This document shows, one piece after another, positions 15,734 to 25,905 of a DNA stretch of 64,000 bases. Every line of letters starts with the position of its first letter. Within the stretch, counting starts at the first letter, position 1. The stretch is from Salegentibacter maritimus (GTDB taxonomy: Bacteria > Bacteroidota > Bacteroidia > Flavobacteriales > Flavobacteriaceae), in the NCBI RefSeq assembly GCF_016236915.1, contig NZ_JAEHOK010000013.1:1-64000 (forward strand), read 5' to 3'. The notes under the pieces are model-generated. The model saw only the letters and a program-made list of their open reading frames with translations, had not been told where the DNA came from and did not search any database. The translations under genes were made by a program, and so were the position numbers.

Positions 15734-15831
15734 ACTACCTCGAGGCAAACCCACGAGGCATTCGTTGCAAACAATTTTTTAATTTCGAGGCAAGCCTCGG
15801 GGTATTACACCCTTTGGCGGTGCCAATAAAA
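15731..15831 (+). repeat. 101-bp dispersed intergenic repeat, copy A
   Basis: It starts TAAACTACCTCGAGGCAAAC and ends GGCGGTGCCAATAAAA. It is about 90% identical over its full length to 63357-63457 and related to a shortened copy at 50107-50159. It contains the palindrome CGAGGCAAGCCTCG. All copies sit just downstream of forward genes in the same orientation. Confidence 0.85.
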
Positions 15832-15859
15832 CAGATTTAATTTTCAGAAAAACCATAGC

Positions 15860-17242
15860 ATGAAAGAATCTTTATTTCAGGAATTTAACGAAGTTTCTGC
15901 AAAAGAATGGAAGCAAAAAATACAGTTTGATTTAAAGGGGGGCGATTATAACGAGAAACTCGTATATAAATCACTTGACGGAATTCATATCAAACCTTTT
16001 TATTGCGCTGAAGATATTCAGGAAAGTGTAAAAACACCTTCACCCAAAAACTGGAATATTTGCGAACGCCTTTATGTAGTTTCTGCAGAAAAAAGCAACA
16101 ACCGGGCCCGGGAAATCTTAACAAAAGGTACCGAAAGTCTTTGGTTTATTATTCCGAATGAAGAAATTGCTATTGAGGTTTTATTAAAGGAAATTAGCCT
16201 TGAAAATACACCTATTTATTTTAGCTTCAACTTTTTTTCTGAAGAATATTTCAAACGTTTGCGAAACTTTTTAAAAGACAAAAAGAATCAGGTTTTTCTT
16301 CAGCTAGATATTGTAGGAAACCTGGCTCGTTCCGGAAATTGGCATCAAAGTTTTCAAAAAGATTACGAAAGTTTGGAGCACATCTTCAGCTATTCAAAAG
16401 ATTTTAAATCGGTAATAAGTATAGATACTACCTTATATCAAAATGCCGGTGCTACTATTCCGCAGCAATTGGCCTATGCCCTGGCCCACGTAAACGAATA
16501 TTTGAACCCTTTTCAGGAAAATCTAAATTCAAAAGGATTTCAACCGCAATTTTTAACGGCTTCAGGCCCAAATTATTTTTTTGAAATCGCTAAACTAAAA
16601 GCTTTAAGATGGCTTTATGCCACTTTAGCTTCCGAATATAAAATTCCGGAAAACTGTCATATCCTGGCACAACCCACCAAAAGAAATAAAACGCTGTACG
16701 ACTTTAATGTAAATCTTCTTAGAACCACTACCGAAAGTATGAGTGCAGTGCTAGGAGGTGCCAATGCGATTTATAATATTCCTTATGATGCCATTTATCA
16801 TAAAAATAATGAGTTTGGAGACCGAATAGCCCGAAATCAATTATTGGTAATGAAACATGAGGCCTATCTCAATAAAGTTGCCAATGCTGCCGAAGGGGCT
16901 TACTATATAGAAAGCCTCACCAAACAGTTTGCAGAAATGGCACTGGACATTTTTAAGGAAATTGAAAAGAACGGTGGATTTTTAAAACAATTAAAAGAAG
17001 GCATTATTCAGCGAAAAATTAAAGAAAGTGCTAAAAAAGAACAGGAACAATTTGATAAGGGAGAATTGGTCTTAATAGGTACCAATAAATTCGAAAATAC
17101 CCAGGACAGTATGAAAGATGAACTGGAATTATATCCTTTTTTAAAGCAAAATCCGCGTAAAACTTTAATTGAACCTATCCTGGAAAGAAGATTAAGTGAG
17201 CAAATTGAGCAGGAAAGAATAAACAAGGAAAAGGCCGAATAA
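15860..17242 (+). CDS. mutA: Methylmalonyl-CoA mutase, small (beta) subunit
   Basis: A 460-residue partner of the catalytic subunit in succinyl-CoA/methylmalonyl-CoA interconversion. It has the mutase TIM-barrel fold ([63 protein letters not shown]) but lacks the C-terminal B12-binding domain, as small subunits do. It is 14 bases upstream of mutB and clearly co-transcribed. The pathway links propionate and odd-chain or branched amino-acid breakdown to the TCA cycle. Confidence 0.94.
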   Translation: MKESLFQEFNEVSAKEWKQKIQFDLKGGDYNEKLVYKSLDGIHIKPFYCAEDIQESVKTPSPKNWNICERLYVVSAEKSNNRAREILTKGTESLWFIIPNEEIAIEVLLKEISLENTPIYFSFNFFSEEYFKRLRNFLKDKKNQVFLQLDIVGNLARSGNWHQSFQKDYESLEHIFSYSKDFKSVISIDTTLYQNAGATIPQQLAYALAHVNEYLNPFQENLNSKGFQPQFLTASGPNYFFEIAKLKALRWLYATLASEYKIPENCHILAQPTKRNKTLYDFNVNLLRTTTESMSAVLGGANAIYNIPYDAIYHKNNEFGDRIARNQLLVMKHEAYLNKVANAAEGAYYIESLTKQFAEMALDIFKEIEKNGGFLKQLKEGIIQRKIKESAKKEQEQFDKGELVLIGTNKFENTQDSMKDELELYPFLKQNPRKTLIEPILERRLSEQIEQERINKEKAE

Positions 17243-17256
17243 TTAAAAAAAGAGCA

Positions 17257-19389
17257 ATGCAAAGAAAAGAGCTTCAACATATAAAACTTAGAGTGCCAGC
17301 ACCTGGAAATGAGCAAAAGGAAGGTAAAAACAACACCTATAAAACCCCGGAAGAAATAAATTTGCAGCCTTCTTATTCAAAAGAAGATATTAAAGGCTTA
17401 AACCATTTAAATTTTGCAGCAGGTATTCCACCCTATTTACGAGGACCATACAGCACAATGTATGTGAGCCGGCCCTGGACTATTCGCCAATATGCCGGAT
17501 TTTCTACTGCCGAGGAAAGCAATGCTTTTTACCGAAGAAACCTTGCTGCGGGACAAAAAGGATTATCGGTGGCTTTTGATTTGCCCACCCACCGCGGTTA
17601 TGATAGCGATCACGAACGTGTGGTTGGCGATGTTGGTAAAGCCGGGGTAGCCATAGACTCTGTTGAGGATATGAAGATACTTTTTGATCAAATTCCACTA
17701 GACAAAATGTCGGTCTCCATGACGATGAACGGCGCAGTTTTACCCATTTTAGCCTTTTATATTGTAGCTGCCGAAGAACAGGGCGTAAAACCAGAACAGC
17801 TTTCAGGAACCATACAAAATGATATTTTAAAGGAGTTTATGGTTAGAAATACTTATATCTATCCCCCTACTCCTTCTATGAAAATTATTTCAGATATTTT
17901 TGAATACACTTCTCAAAATATGCCGAAATTCAATAGTATTAGTATTTCTGGCTACCATATGCAGGAGGCCGGTGCTACTTGTGATATTGAACTCGCCTAC
18001 ACGTTGGCCGACGGGTTGGAATATATTCGAAAAGGCCTGGAAGCAGGTATGGATATAGATAGTTTTGCCCCCAGACTTTCCTTTTTTTGGGGGATTGGAA
18101 TGAACCACTTTATGGAAATCGCCAAAATGCGCGCAGCAAGAATGCTTTGGGCAAAACTTGTAAAGCAATTCAATCCTAAAAACCCTAAATCGCTTTCACT
18201 TAGAACGCATTCGCAAACCAGCGGCTGGAGTTTAACCGAACAGGATCCTTTTAATAATGTTGCTAGAACTTGCATTGAAGCCGCAGCAGCAGCTTTTGGA
18301 GGAACCCAAAGCTTACACACCAATGCTTTAGATGAAGCCATTGCCCTACCAACCGATTTTTCTGCTAGAATAGCCAGAAACACGCAGTTACACCTTCAAC
18401 AAGAAACAAAAATTACCAAAACAGTAGATCCCTGGGCGGGTAGCTATTATGTTGAAAAACTTACTGATGAAATCGCTGAAAAAGCCTGGAAATTAATAGA
18501 AGAAGTTGAAGAATTGGGCGGAATGACCAAAGCCATTGAAGCAGGAATTCCGAAAATGCGTATTGAAGAAGCTGCGGCTAAAAAGCAAGCCAGGATAGAC
18601 AGCGAAACAGATATTATTGTTGGCACCAATAAATACCGTCTTGACAAAGAAGATGAACTGGTTACTTTAGAGGTAGATAACCAAACCGTAAGAAAACAAC
18701 AGATAGCACGCCTTGAAAAAATAAAAAAAGAAAGAGATAACAAAAGGTGTACTGATGCACTAAATGACCTAACTGAATGCGCCAAAAAAGAAAATGGAAA
18801 TTTGCTTAGCTTAGCAGTAGAAGCGGCAAGACATCTAGCTACTTTAGGCGAGATTAGCGATGCGCTAGAAGAGGTGTATGGCAGGCATAAAGCGAAAGTA
18901 CAAACCTTTAGCGGTGTATATTCTAAAGAGATGAAAGAAAACACTTCTTTTAAAAAGGCCAGGGAACTGGCCAATAAATTTGCGGAACAGGACGGGAGAA
19001 GACCCAGAATTTTAATCGCAAAAATGGGTCAGGATGGTCACGACCGTGGTGCAAAAGTAGTAGCCACCGGTTATGCCGATCTTGGCTTTGATGTAGATAT
19101 TGGGCCACTGTTTCAAACCCCAAAAGAAGCAGCGAAACAAGCGGTAGAGAACGATGTGCATATACTTGGAGTTTCCTCTCTGGCAGCCGGGCATAAAACC
19201 CTGGTGCCACAGGTTTTAGAAGAACTAAAAAACCTGGGGAGAGAAGATATTATGGTAATTGTAGGTGGAGTAATTCCGTCTCAGGATTATCAATATTTAT
19301 TTGATGCCGGTGCCGTGGCCGTTTTCGGGCCTGGAACAAAGATTAGTGATGCGGCTATTCAACTTTTAGAAATTTTAATTGAAGAGTAA
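17257..19389 (+). CDS. mutB: Methylmalonyl-CoA mutase, large (alpha, catalytic) subunit
   Basis: A 710-residue B12-dependent mutase. The catalytic TIM barrel (about 35-560) includes [38 protein letters not shown], and [20 protein letters not shown]. The C-terminal B12-binding domain (about 575-710) has the base-off motif D-x-H-x-x-G in [13 protein letters not shown], then GVSSLAAGH and [12 protein letters not shown]. It is full length for the family and in an operon with mutA. Confidence 0.97.
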   Translation: MQRKELQHIKLRVPAPGNEQKEGKNNTYKTPEEINLQPSYSKEDIKGLNHLNFAAGIPPYLRGPYSTMYVSRPWTIRQYAGFSTAEESNAFYRRNLAAGQKGLSVAFDLPTHRGYDSDHERVVGDVGKAGVAIDSVEDMKILFDQIPLDKMSVSMTMNGAVLPILAFYIVAAEEQGVKPEQLSGTIQNDILKEFMVRNTYIYPPTPSMKIISDIFEYTSQNMPKFNSISISGYHMQEAGATCDIELAYTLADGLEYIRKGLEAGMDIDSFAPRLSFFWGIGMNHFMEIAKMRAARMLWAKLVKQFNPKNPKSLSLRTHSQTSGWSLTEQDPFNNVARTCIEAAAAAFGGTQSLHTNALDEAIALPTDFSARIARNTQLHLQQETKITKTVDPWAGSYYVEKLTDEIAEKAWKLIEEVEELGGMTKAIEAGIPKMRIEEAAAKKQARIDSETDIIVGTNKYRLDKEDELVTLEVDNQTVRKQQIARLEKIKKERDNKRCTDALNDLTECAKKENGNLLSLAVEAARHLATLGEISDALEEVYGRHKAKVQTFSGVYSKEMKENTSFKKARELANKFAEQDGRRPRILIAKMGQDGHDRGAKVVATGYADLGFDVDIGPLFQTPKEAAKQAVENDVHILGVSSLAAGHKTLVPQVLEELKNLGREDIMVIVGGVIPSQDYQYLFDAGAVAVFGPGTKISDAAIQLLEILIEE

Positions 19390-19454
19390 AATAAGTAAAA
19401 CCGACAACTAAAAACTCATAACTGAAAAACCGATAACCGATAACTAAAAAAATT

Positions 19455-20336
19455 ATGGATTTTAATAAAAAAATGCTCCGGGACGATGCTTTAAAAGGTA
19501 AAACTATAATTGTGACCGGAGGAGGTAGTGGTCTTGGAAAAGCAATGACCAAATACTTTATGGAACTTGGCGCAAGTGTTGCCATTACCTCAAGAAACCT
19601 TGAAAAACTTCAAAATACAGCCAAACAACTTGAAGAGGAAACAGGTGGCAAATGCCTTGCTGTACAATGCGATGTTAGGCATTATGAGCAGGTGGAGAAT
19701 ATGCGCGACGAAGTTTTAAAAGAATTTGGAAGCGTAGATGTCTTGCTAAACAATGCGGCAGGGAATTTTATTTCCCCAACCGAAAGGTTAAGTGCCAACG
19801 CTTTTGATACAATTATTGATATTGTACTTAAAGGAAGTAAAAATTGTACTATGGCCCTTGGAAAACATTGGATAGATACAAAGCAAAAAAATAAAACGGC
19901 ACTTAATATTGTTACCACCTATGCCTGGACGGGTTCTGCGTATGTTGTGCCAAGTGCCACGGCAAAAGCCGGAGTCTTGGCCATGACGCGTTCTTTGGCC
20001 GTAGAATGGGCAAAATATGGGATTAGGTTTAATGCCATTGCCCCCGGCCCCTTCCCTACCAAAGGCGCCTGGGACAGATTACTGCCCGGTGATTTAAAAG
20101 ATAAGTTTGATCTCTCTAAAAAGGTACCGCTAAAACGTGTGGGAGAACACCAGGAGTTGGCCAACCTTGCTGCTTATTTGGTTTCAGATTTTTCAGCTTA
20201 TGTAAATGGCGAGGTAATTACCATAGACGGTGGCGAATGGCTTAAAGGTGCCGGTCAATTTAATTTACTGGAAGCAATTCCGGAAGAAATGTGGGATCAA
20301 TTAGAGGCCATGATAAAGGCTAAAAAGGGAAGTTAA
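19455..20336 (+). CDS. SDR-family oxidoreductase, 2,4-dienoyl-CoA reductase-like
   Basis: A 293-residue NADPH-dependent Rossmann enzyme with the cofactor motif TGGGSGLGKAM (about 21-31) and NNAAGNF. The active site reads YVVPSATAKAGV, keeping the Lys but with Ser in place of the standard YxxxK Tyr, as in dienoyl-CoA reductases. IAPGPFPTKGAWDRL is also typical of that subgroup. Its place after methylmalonyl-CoA mutase fits fatty-acid breakdown. The 65 bases upstream hold short degenerate repeats of AACTAAAAA and CCGATAA. Confidence 0.88.
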   Translation: MDFNKKMLRDDALKGKTIIVTGGGSGLGKAMTKYFMELGASVAITSRNLEKLQNTAKQLEEETGGKCLAVQCDVRHYEQVENMRDEVLKEFGSVDVLLNNAAGNFISPTERLSANAFDTIIDIVLKGSKNCTMALGKHWIDTKQKNKTALNIVTTYAWTGSAYVVPSATAKAGVLAMTRSLAVEWAKYGIRFNAIAPGPFPTKGAWDRLLPGDLKDKFDLSKKVPLKRVGEHQELANLAAYLVSDFSAYVNGEVITIDGGEWLKGAGQFNLLEAIPEEMWDQLEAMIKAKKGS

Positions 20337-20381
20337 GCCTTGTTGCTACAACCCTTACTTCAACTAAACATATATAATTTA

Positions 20382-20421
20382 AAACCGATTGTTAAGCTTT
20401 TATGGCAATAATCGGTTTTTT
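20382..20421 (+). terminator. Intrinsic terminator after the SDR gene
   Basis: AAACCGATT pairs with AATCGGTTT across a 19-base loop and is followed by T6. It separates the fatty-acid genes from parA. Confidence 0.8.
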
Positions 20422-20500
20422 ATGTATAAGCTGTTAACAAAATCATTTTATAAACCTGTAATAAATTGTATTTTTACCCTTCAAAAATCATAAAGACTTA

Positions 20501-21265
20501 ATGGGTAAAATCATTGCTATTGCAAACCAAAAGGGAGGAGTGGGCAAAACCACTACCTCGGTAAACCTGGCCGCTGCGCTTGGAGTACTTGAAAAAAAAG
20601 TATTGTTAATAGATGCAGACCCACAGGCCAATGCAACTTCCGGATTGGGAATTGACGTGGAAGAGGTTCAGTTGGGTACCTATCAGCTTTTCGAAAATTC
20701 AATAGCTCCTAAAGAATGTATTCAAAAAACAAGCTCTCCAAACCTGGATATTATCCCTGCACATATAGACCTTGTTGCCATTGAAATTGAATTGGTAGAT
20801 CAGGATGCAAGGGAATCTATGCTAAAAGAGGCGATTACTCCATTAAAAGAGCTTTACGATTTTATACTCATTGATTGTGCCCCTTCCCTGGGCCTATTAA
20901 CCCTAAATGCCTTAACCGCTTCAGATGCTGTGGTTATCCCAATACAATGTGAGTATTTTGCCTTAGAAGGTTTAGGAAAGTTACTAAACACGATTAAAAG
21001 TGTTCAAAAAATCCATAACAATAAATTAGACATTGAAGGCCTTCTACTCACTATGTACGATTCTCGTTTAAGATTATCCAACCAGGTAGTAGAAGAAGTA
21101 CAGAAGCATTTTGGCGAGATGGTTTTTGATACAATCATTCAAAGAAATGTGCGTTTAAGTGAAGCCCCAAGTTATGGTGAAAGCATTATTAATTATGATG
21201 CGGGCAGCAAAGGAGCCAGCAATTATTTAAGTCTGGCACATGAAATTATAAAGAAAAACTCGTAG
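20501..21265 (+). CDS. parA: ParA-family chromosome partitioning ATPase
   Basis: A 254-residue deviant-Walker ATPase that segregates the chromosome origin with ParB. The deviant Walker A AIANQKGGVGKTTTSVNLA is at the N-terminus, Walker A' is LLIDADPQANATSG and Walker B is FILIDCAPSLGLL. It is 3 bases upstream of parB, and the parAB-DUF5683-dapB-lepB order is typical of Flavobacteria. Confidence 0.96.
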   Translation: MGKIIAIANQKGGVGKTTTSVNLAAALGVLEKKVLLIDADPQANATSGLGIDVEEVQLGTYQLFENSIAPKECIQKTSSPNLDIIPAHIDLVAIEIELVDQDARESMLKEAITPLKELYDFILIDCAPSLGLLTLNALTASDAVVIPIQCEYFALEGLGKLLNTIKSVQKIHNNKLDIEGLLLTMYDSRLRLSNQVVEEVQKHFGEMVFDTIIQRNVRLSEAPSYGESIINYDAGSKGASNYLSLAHEIIKKNS

Positions 21266-21268
21266 AAG

Positions 21269-22174
21269 ATGGCGAAGGCGACCAAAAAACAAGCTTTAGG
21301 ACGTGGACTTTCGGCTTTACTGAAAGATCCGCAAAACGATATACAATCGGCAGAAGACAAAAACGCCGATAAACTGGTAGGGCATATTGTAGAATTGGAT
21401 TTAAAATCTATAGAAGTAAATCCATTTCAACCCAGAACCAGTTTTAACGAAGATAGCCTTAAAGAATTGGCTACTTCTATAAACGAACTTGGTGTAATTC
21501 AACCAATTACCGTAAGAAAACTGGATTTCGACAAATACCAGCTAGTTTCGGGAGAAAGACGTTACAGGGCTTCAAAATTGGTAGGGCTAAAAACTATTCC
21601 TGCCTATATAAGAATTGCCAACGACCAGGAATCTTTAGAAATGGCCCTGGTTGAAAATATTCAGCGCCAGGACCTGGATCCCATTGAAATTTCGCTATCC
21701 TACCAACGATTAATAGACGAAATAAACCTTACTCAAGAGCAACTAAGTGAACGTATTGGTAAAAACAGATCTACTATTGCCAATTACTTACGACTTTTAA
21801 AGCTAGACCCAATTATTCAAACAGGCATGCGAGATGGTTTTATGAGTATGGGGCACGGCCGCGCACTTATTAATGTTAGCGATCCGCAAAAACAATTGGA
21901 GATTTACGAAAAAATTCTTCAAAAATCCTTATCGGTTAGGGAAACCGAGCAATTGGTACGAGAAGTAAACGAAGGTTCAAAAGCTTCAAAAACTGCCAGG
22001 AAAACAGCTGCAGTTCCTACTTCTTATAAAAAAGGAATCAAAGAGTTTTCAGAATATTTAGGCACAAAAGTAGATGTAAAAGTGACTAAAAAAGGTTCGG
22101 GAAAACTCAGTATTCCTTTTTCTTCCGAAGAAGATTTTATTCGCTTAAAAAAACTTATTCAGGGTGAAGACTAA
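21269..22174 (+). CDS. parB: ParB-family CTPase and centromere-binding protein
   Basis: A 301-residue partner of ParA. It has an N-terminal ALGRGLSALL motif, the ParB/Srx CTP-binding domain (VNPFQPRTSF, LVSGERRYRASKLVG, ALVENIQRQDLDPIE), a central HTH (TQEQLSERIGKNRSTIANYL) and a C-terminal dimerisation part. The GERRYRA and ENIQR motifs needed for CTP binding are intact. No parS site was identified in the window. Confidence 0.96.
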   Translation: MAKATKKQALGRGLSALLKDPQNDIQSAEDKNADKLVGHIVELDLKSIEVNPFQPRTSFNEDSLKELATSINELGVIQPITVRKLDFDKYQLVSGERRYRASKLVGLKTIPAYIRIANDQESLEMALVENIQRQDLDPIEISLSYQRLIDEINLTQEQLSERIGKNRSTIANYLRLLKLDPIIQTGMRDGFMSMGHGRALINVSDPQKQLEIYEKILQKSLSVRETEQLVREVNEGSKASKTARKTAAVPTSYKKGIKEFSEYLGTKVDVKVTKKGSGKLSIPFSSEEDFIRLKKLIQGED

Positions 22175-22742
22175 TCGGGTTTTATCAGTTCTATTTTTCT
22201 TGTTGTTCGTTTGTAAACTTGCAGCACAAAAAGACTCTTTAAGCCTTGAAAATACTGAAATAAAGGATAGTATTTCAAAAGAAAAAGACTATAAACCTTA
22301 TAATGCCCTGGCACCGGCCAAAGCAGCATTTTATTCAGCGATTTTACCCGGATTAGGGCAAGCCTACAATGGTCGTTACTGGAAAATACCTATTGCCTAT
22401 GCGGGACTTGGAGTTGGTGTTTATTTTTACATTAACAACGATAAAGAATGGAACCGTTATCGTGATGCCTATAAAGACCGACTTGCCGGAAGAGAGGATG
22501 AATTTGGAGATAGAATTAGTACCGAAGCTCTTGTTAGGGCCCAGGAATTCTATAGGCGGAATAAAGAAATTTCATTATTGGTAATTGCAGGGGTGTATGT
22601 TTTAAATATAATAGATGCCAATGTAGATGCACACTTACAACAATTTAATGTTAGTGAAGATCTAAGTCTAAAACCCAACATGCAATACGATAACTTTACA
22701 GGAAAGTCTAAATACGGAATCTCCTTAAATTTTAAATTTTAA
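22164..22742 (+). CDS. DUF5683-family membrane protein
   Basis: A 192-residue envelope protein starting with GTG inside the last codons of parB. A signal sequence (VLSVLFFLLFVCKLAAQ) is followed by a linker and the family core: KAAFYSAILPGLGQAYNGRYWKIP, two membrane segments (IAYAGLGVGVYFYI and ISLLVIAGVYVLNIIDA) and the ending NVDAHLQQFNVSEDL. The exact role is unknown. Its conserved place between parB and dapB is the main clue. Confidence 0.85.
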   Translation: MKTNRVLSVLFFLLFVCKLAAQKDSLSLENTEIKDSISKEKDYKPYNALAPAKAAFYSAILPGLGQAYNGRYWKIPIAYAGLGVGVYFYINNDKEWNRYRDAYKDRLAGREDEFGDRISTEALVRAQEFYRRNKEISLLVIAGVYVLNIIDANVDAHLQQFNVSEDLSLKPNMQYDNFTGKSKYGISLNFKF

Positions 22743-22765
22743 ATAAATAGCTTTAAAAAATACAA

Positions 22766-23482
22766 ATGAAAATAGCACTATTAGGATACGGAAAAATGGG
22801 TAAGACCATAGAGGAAATAGCAGTAAATCGTGGTCACGAAATTGTTTTAAAGCTGGAAGATGATATCGACAATTTTGAGCTGGATAAAATGGATATAGAT
22901 GTTGCTATAGATTTTAGTATTCCTAAAGCCGCCTTTAAAAATATTACGACTTGTTTTAAAAGTGATATTCCGGTAGTTTGCGGTACAACGGGCTGGCTAG
23001 ACGATTACGAAAAAGCGGTAGAGCTTTGTAAAAAGGAAAATTCTGCATTTATATATGCTTCCAACTTTAGTGTAGGTGTGAACCTCTTCTTTGAGCTTAA
23101 TAGAAAGTTGGCTAAAATAATGAACGGTATGAGCGATTATGCGGTTGAAATTGAAGAAATTCACCATACCGAAAAACAAGATGCCCCCAGCGGAACAGCC
23201 ATTAGCCTGGCCCAGCAAATTATAGCTGAAAACGACCAAAAGAATAATTGGCAGCTAGACCACGCTGAAGCTGATGAAATACCTATTAAAGCCAAAAGAA
23301 TTGAAAATGTTCCAGGTACACATACGGTATCTTACGCATCTGAAATAGATACCATAGAAATTATGCACACTGCTAAATCCCGCCAGGGTTTTGCCCTTGG
23401 CGCCGTAGTCGCCGCCGAATGGATTAAAGGAAAAAAAGGTGTTTTCTCTATGAAAGACGTTCTTTCAGATCAACTTAAATAG
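22766..23482 (+). CDS. dapB: 4-hydroxy-tetrahydrodipicolinate reductase
   Basis: A 238-residue NAD(P)H-dependent enzyme of lysine and diaminopimelate synthesis. It has the nucleotide-binding GYGKMGKTIEE at the N-terminus, VVCGTTGW, ASNFSVGVNLFFELN, and the signature EEIHHTEKQDAPSGTAISLA carrying the catalytic His and Lys. It lacks the glycine-rich first motif length of enterobacterial DapB but fits the short Bacteroidetes form. It is 23 bases after the DUF5683 gene. Confidence 0.96.
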   Translation: MKIALLGYGKMGKTIEEIAVNRGHEIVLKLEDDIDNFELDKMDIDVAIDFSIPKAAFKNITTCFKSDIPVVCGTTGWLDDYEKAVELCKKENSAFIYASNFSVGVNLFFELNRKLAKIMNGMSDYAVEIEEIHHTEKQDAPSGTAISLAQQIIAENDQKNNWQLDHAEADEIPIKAKRIENVPGTHTVSYASEIDTIEIMHTAKSRQGFALGAVVAAEWIKGKKGVFSMKDVLSDQLK

Positions 23483-23601
23483 GCTCTAAGCATTATAATA
23501 CCTTAACAAAAAACAATATTCCCAATACAGGAAAATCTAAAATGTTCATTTCTTAGTAACAATTTCCAAGTAATGTTACTAATATAGCAAAGAATAAAAA
23601 T

Positions 23602-25176
23602 ATGACGTTTACACAATGGTTTCTGTTTTTTCTGCTAGTGCAGGTTATTCACTTTGCAGGTACCTGGAAACTTTATAAAAAAGCCGGAAGACAAGCCTGG
23701 GAGGCCGCTATCCCCGTTTATAATGCCGTAGTGCTTATGAAAATCATTAACCGACCCTGGTGGTGGGTTATCCTTCTTTTTATCCCTATTGTAAACCTAA
23801 TCATGTTTCCGGTAGTTTGGGTTGAAACCATTAGAAGTTTTGGCCGCCATAGTACTACCGACACCCTTCTGGCTGTTTTTACCCTCGGTTTTTACATCTA
23901 TTATATAAATTACGCTACCGATGCAACTTATATTGAAGACCGCAGCCTAAAACCCAGAACAGCTGCCGGGGAATGGATAAGTTCTATACTCTTTGCAGTA
24001 ATTGCGGCTACTATTGTGCATACCTATGTAATGCAACCTTTTACCATCCCAACTTCTTCTTTAGAGAAAACCTTATTGGTTGGAGACTTTTTGTTTGTAA
24101 GTAAGTTTCATTACGGTGCAAGACTACCCAAAACCGCGGTGGCTTTCCCCATGGTACACGATACTATTCCCGTTTTAGGAGTAAAATCTTACTTAACAAA
24201 ACCTCAAATTCCATATTTAAGATTACCAGGCTTTGAAGATATAGAACGTAATGATATTGTGGTCTTCAACTGGCCGGTAGATACGGTAAACGCTTTTCAG
24301 CAATATGGTGATGGCAAATATTATTACAAACCCATAGATAAGAAATCTAATTATGTAAAACGTGCGGTTGGACTTCCAGGAGATTCTTTACAGGTAAGTG
24401 AAGGCAAAGTATTTATAAATAACAAGCCATTACAACTTCCCGGCCGGGCAAAACCTCAATATACTTATTACGGTACTACCAACGGCCAGGGCTTTAATCC
24501 CAGGTATTTATATGAAGAATATGACGTGACCGATGGTTATTATCACGATTCCAACACCAATCAATTCTATATAGCAGCTTTAACCGAAGCAGCCTATAAC
24601 CGAATTAAAAATCATCCCAACGTTACCAGCATTCAAAGATATTCAGATTCCCTGGGTGCTAAAAATCCGAGTATATTTCCTAATGATGGAAAGTTAAGCT
24701 GGAATAACGACCATATGGGACCAATCTATATCCCAAAAGAAGGTGTAACAGTAGATATTACTTCCGAATCTATGCCGTTTTACAAACGTATTATAGAAAC
24801 CTATGAAGGAAGCGAAATGGGTATTAATAACACGCTAAGCCTAAACGGTACACAGGTGTTATTAAATGGGCAGCCGCTAGATTCTTACACATTTAAACAA
24901 AATTATTACTGGATGATGGGTGATAACCGCCATAACAGTGAAGATAGCCGCACCTGGGGCTTTGTACCCGAAAATCATGTAGTAGGAAAACCTGTTTTTG
25001 TGTGGATGAGTTGGGATGCCAATGCACAGGGCTTCTTTAATAAAATTAGATGGGATCGTGTTTTCACCACTGTAAAAGGTGATGCCACCCCTACTTCTTA
25101 TTTACCATACTTTCTTATTTTTGTGGTTATTATTATTGCCTTTAATTATTTTAAAAAACGCCGGAAAAACGCTTAA
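23602..25176 (+). CDS. lepB: Signal peptidase I with N-terminal DUF5684-like membrane module
   Basis: A 524-residue membrane protease that removes Sec signal peptides. Residues 1-105 form several membrane segments resembling DUF5684 (AAIPVYNAVVLMKIINRPWW). The S26 peptidase begins near 120 with catalytic Ser153 in IPTSSLEKTLLVGDF and Lys253 in YVKRAVGLPGDSL. The late motif is MMGDNRHNSEDSRTWGFV, and a further C-terminal membrane segment ends the protein (YFLIFVVIIIAFNYF). A roughly 150-residue insertion between the catalytic motifs makes it much longer than the E. coli enzyme. Confidence 0.95.
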   Translation: MTFTQWFLFFLLVQVIHFAGTWKLYKKAGRQAWEAAIPVYNAVVLMKIINRPWWWVILLFIPIVNLIMFPVVWVETIRSFGRHSTTDTLLAVFTLGFYIYYINYATDATYIEDRSLKPRTAAGEWISSILFAVIAATIVHTYVMQPFTIPTSSLEKTLLVGDFLFVSKFHYGARLPKTAVAFPMVHDTIPVLGVKSYLTKPQIPYLRLPGFEDIERNDIVVFNWPVDTVNAFQQYGDGKYYYKPIDKKSNYVKRAVGLPGDSLQVSEGKVFINNKPLQLPGRAKPQYTYYGTTNGQGFNPRYLYEEYDVTDGYYHDSNTNQFYIAALTEAAYNRIKNHPNVTSIQRYSDSLGAKNPSIFPNDGKLSWNNDHMGPIYIPKEGVTVDITSESMPFYKRIIETYEGSEMGINNTLSLNGTQVLLNGQPLDSYTFKQNYYWMMGDNRHNSEDSRTWGFVPENHVVGKPVFVWMSWDANAQGFFNKIRWDRVFTTVKGDATPTSYLPYFLIFVVIIIAFNYFKKRRKNA

Positions 25177-25254
25177 TTTAAATCAATAATATCTGGCATT
25201 ATAAATTGGATATTTTACTTATATTCAATACTGGCATAAGAATTTTAAAGTTAG

Positions 25255-25905
25255 ATGAAAGAAATATTATTACATCCGGCCTACTTTGGGCCGGTTTGTC
25301 AATTTATAGCCCTGGCAAAAGCCGATAAGGTTTGTTTTGAAAACGAAGACAATTACCAGAAGCAAACCTATAGAAACAGAATGTATATCTATGACTCTAA
25401 TGGGAAATTGCTGCTTAATATTCCAATTAAACACCGTTCTGCTTTAACAGGGCAGCCCAAGGAAGCCGGAAAGCACCAGTTATATAAAGAAGTACAAATT
25501 GAGAACGATTTTGATTGGCAGAAACAACATTGGCGAGCCCTAAAAGCTTCTTATCAAACTTCCCCTTTTTTCGAATTTTACGAAGATGAAATTTACCCTC
25601 TTTATCACAAGAAGTTCAATTACTTACTTGACTTTAATTATGCCTGTTTAGAATTTGCCACGGAAGCACTTCAACTGGATTTTGATATCAATAAAACTTC
25701 AGAGTACATTTTTAATCCTAAAGATAAAGAAGACCTAAGAAACCTGATTAATGCCAAAGCAAAACCTAAGTTCGAGCACGGGCATTACACCCAGGTTTTT
25801 CAGGAAAAGCATGGTTTTTTACCAAATCTTAGCATTTTAGACCTAATATTTAACGAAGGGCCAAACAGCTTAAATTTTCTCGAAGCACAGGAAACTACAT
25901 TTTAA
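25255..25905 (+). CDS. WbqC-family protein
   Basis: A 216-residue soluble protein. The WbqC pattern is clear: HPAYFGPVCQFIALAKADKV at the start, YRNRMYIYDSNGKLLLNIPI, and QKQHWRALKASYQTSPFFEFYED. Family members are linked to surface polysaccharide or sugar synthesis, with no settled reaction. In Flavobacteria the gene commonly follows lepB. Its 3' end overlaps that of the convergent EEP gene by 11 bases. Confidence 0.88.
   Translation: MKEILLHPAYFGPVCQFIALAKADKVCFENEDNYQKQTYRNRMYIYDSNGKLLLNIPIKHRSALTGQPKEAGKHQLYKEVQIENDFDWQKQHWRALKASYQTSPFFEFYEDEIYPLYHKKFNYLLDFNYACLEFATEALQLDFDINKTSEYIFNPKDKEDLRNLINAKAKPKFEHGHYTQVFQEKHGFLPNLSILDLIFNEGPNSLNFLEAQETTF

Noticed and set aside
17997-18383. A 128-codon reverse frame inside mutB
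   Set aside because: Antisense shadow with no motif; mutB is full length with conserved residues across this stretch.
18447-18974. A 175-codon reverse frame inside mutB
   Set aside because: Ser/Leu-rich shadow of a well-supported mutase subunit.
19398-19453. Short degenerate repeats of AACTAAAAA and CCGATAA before the SDR gene
   Set aside because: Too short and irregular to call a functional repeat; probably simple-sequence drift.
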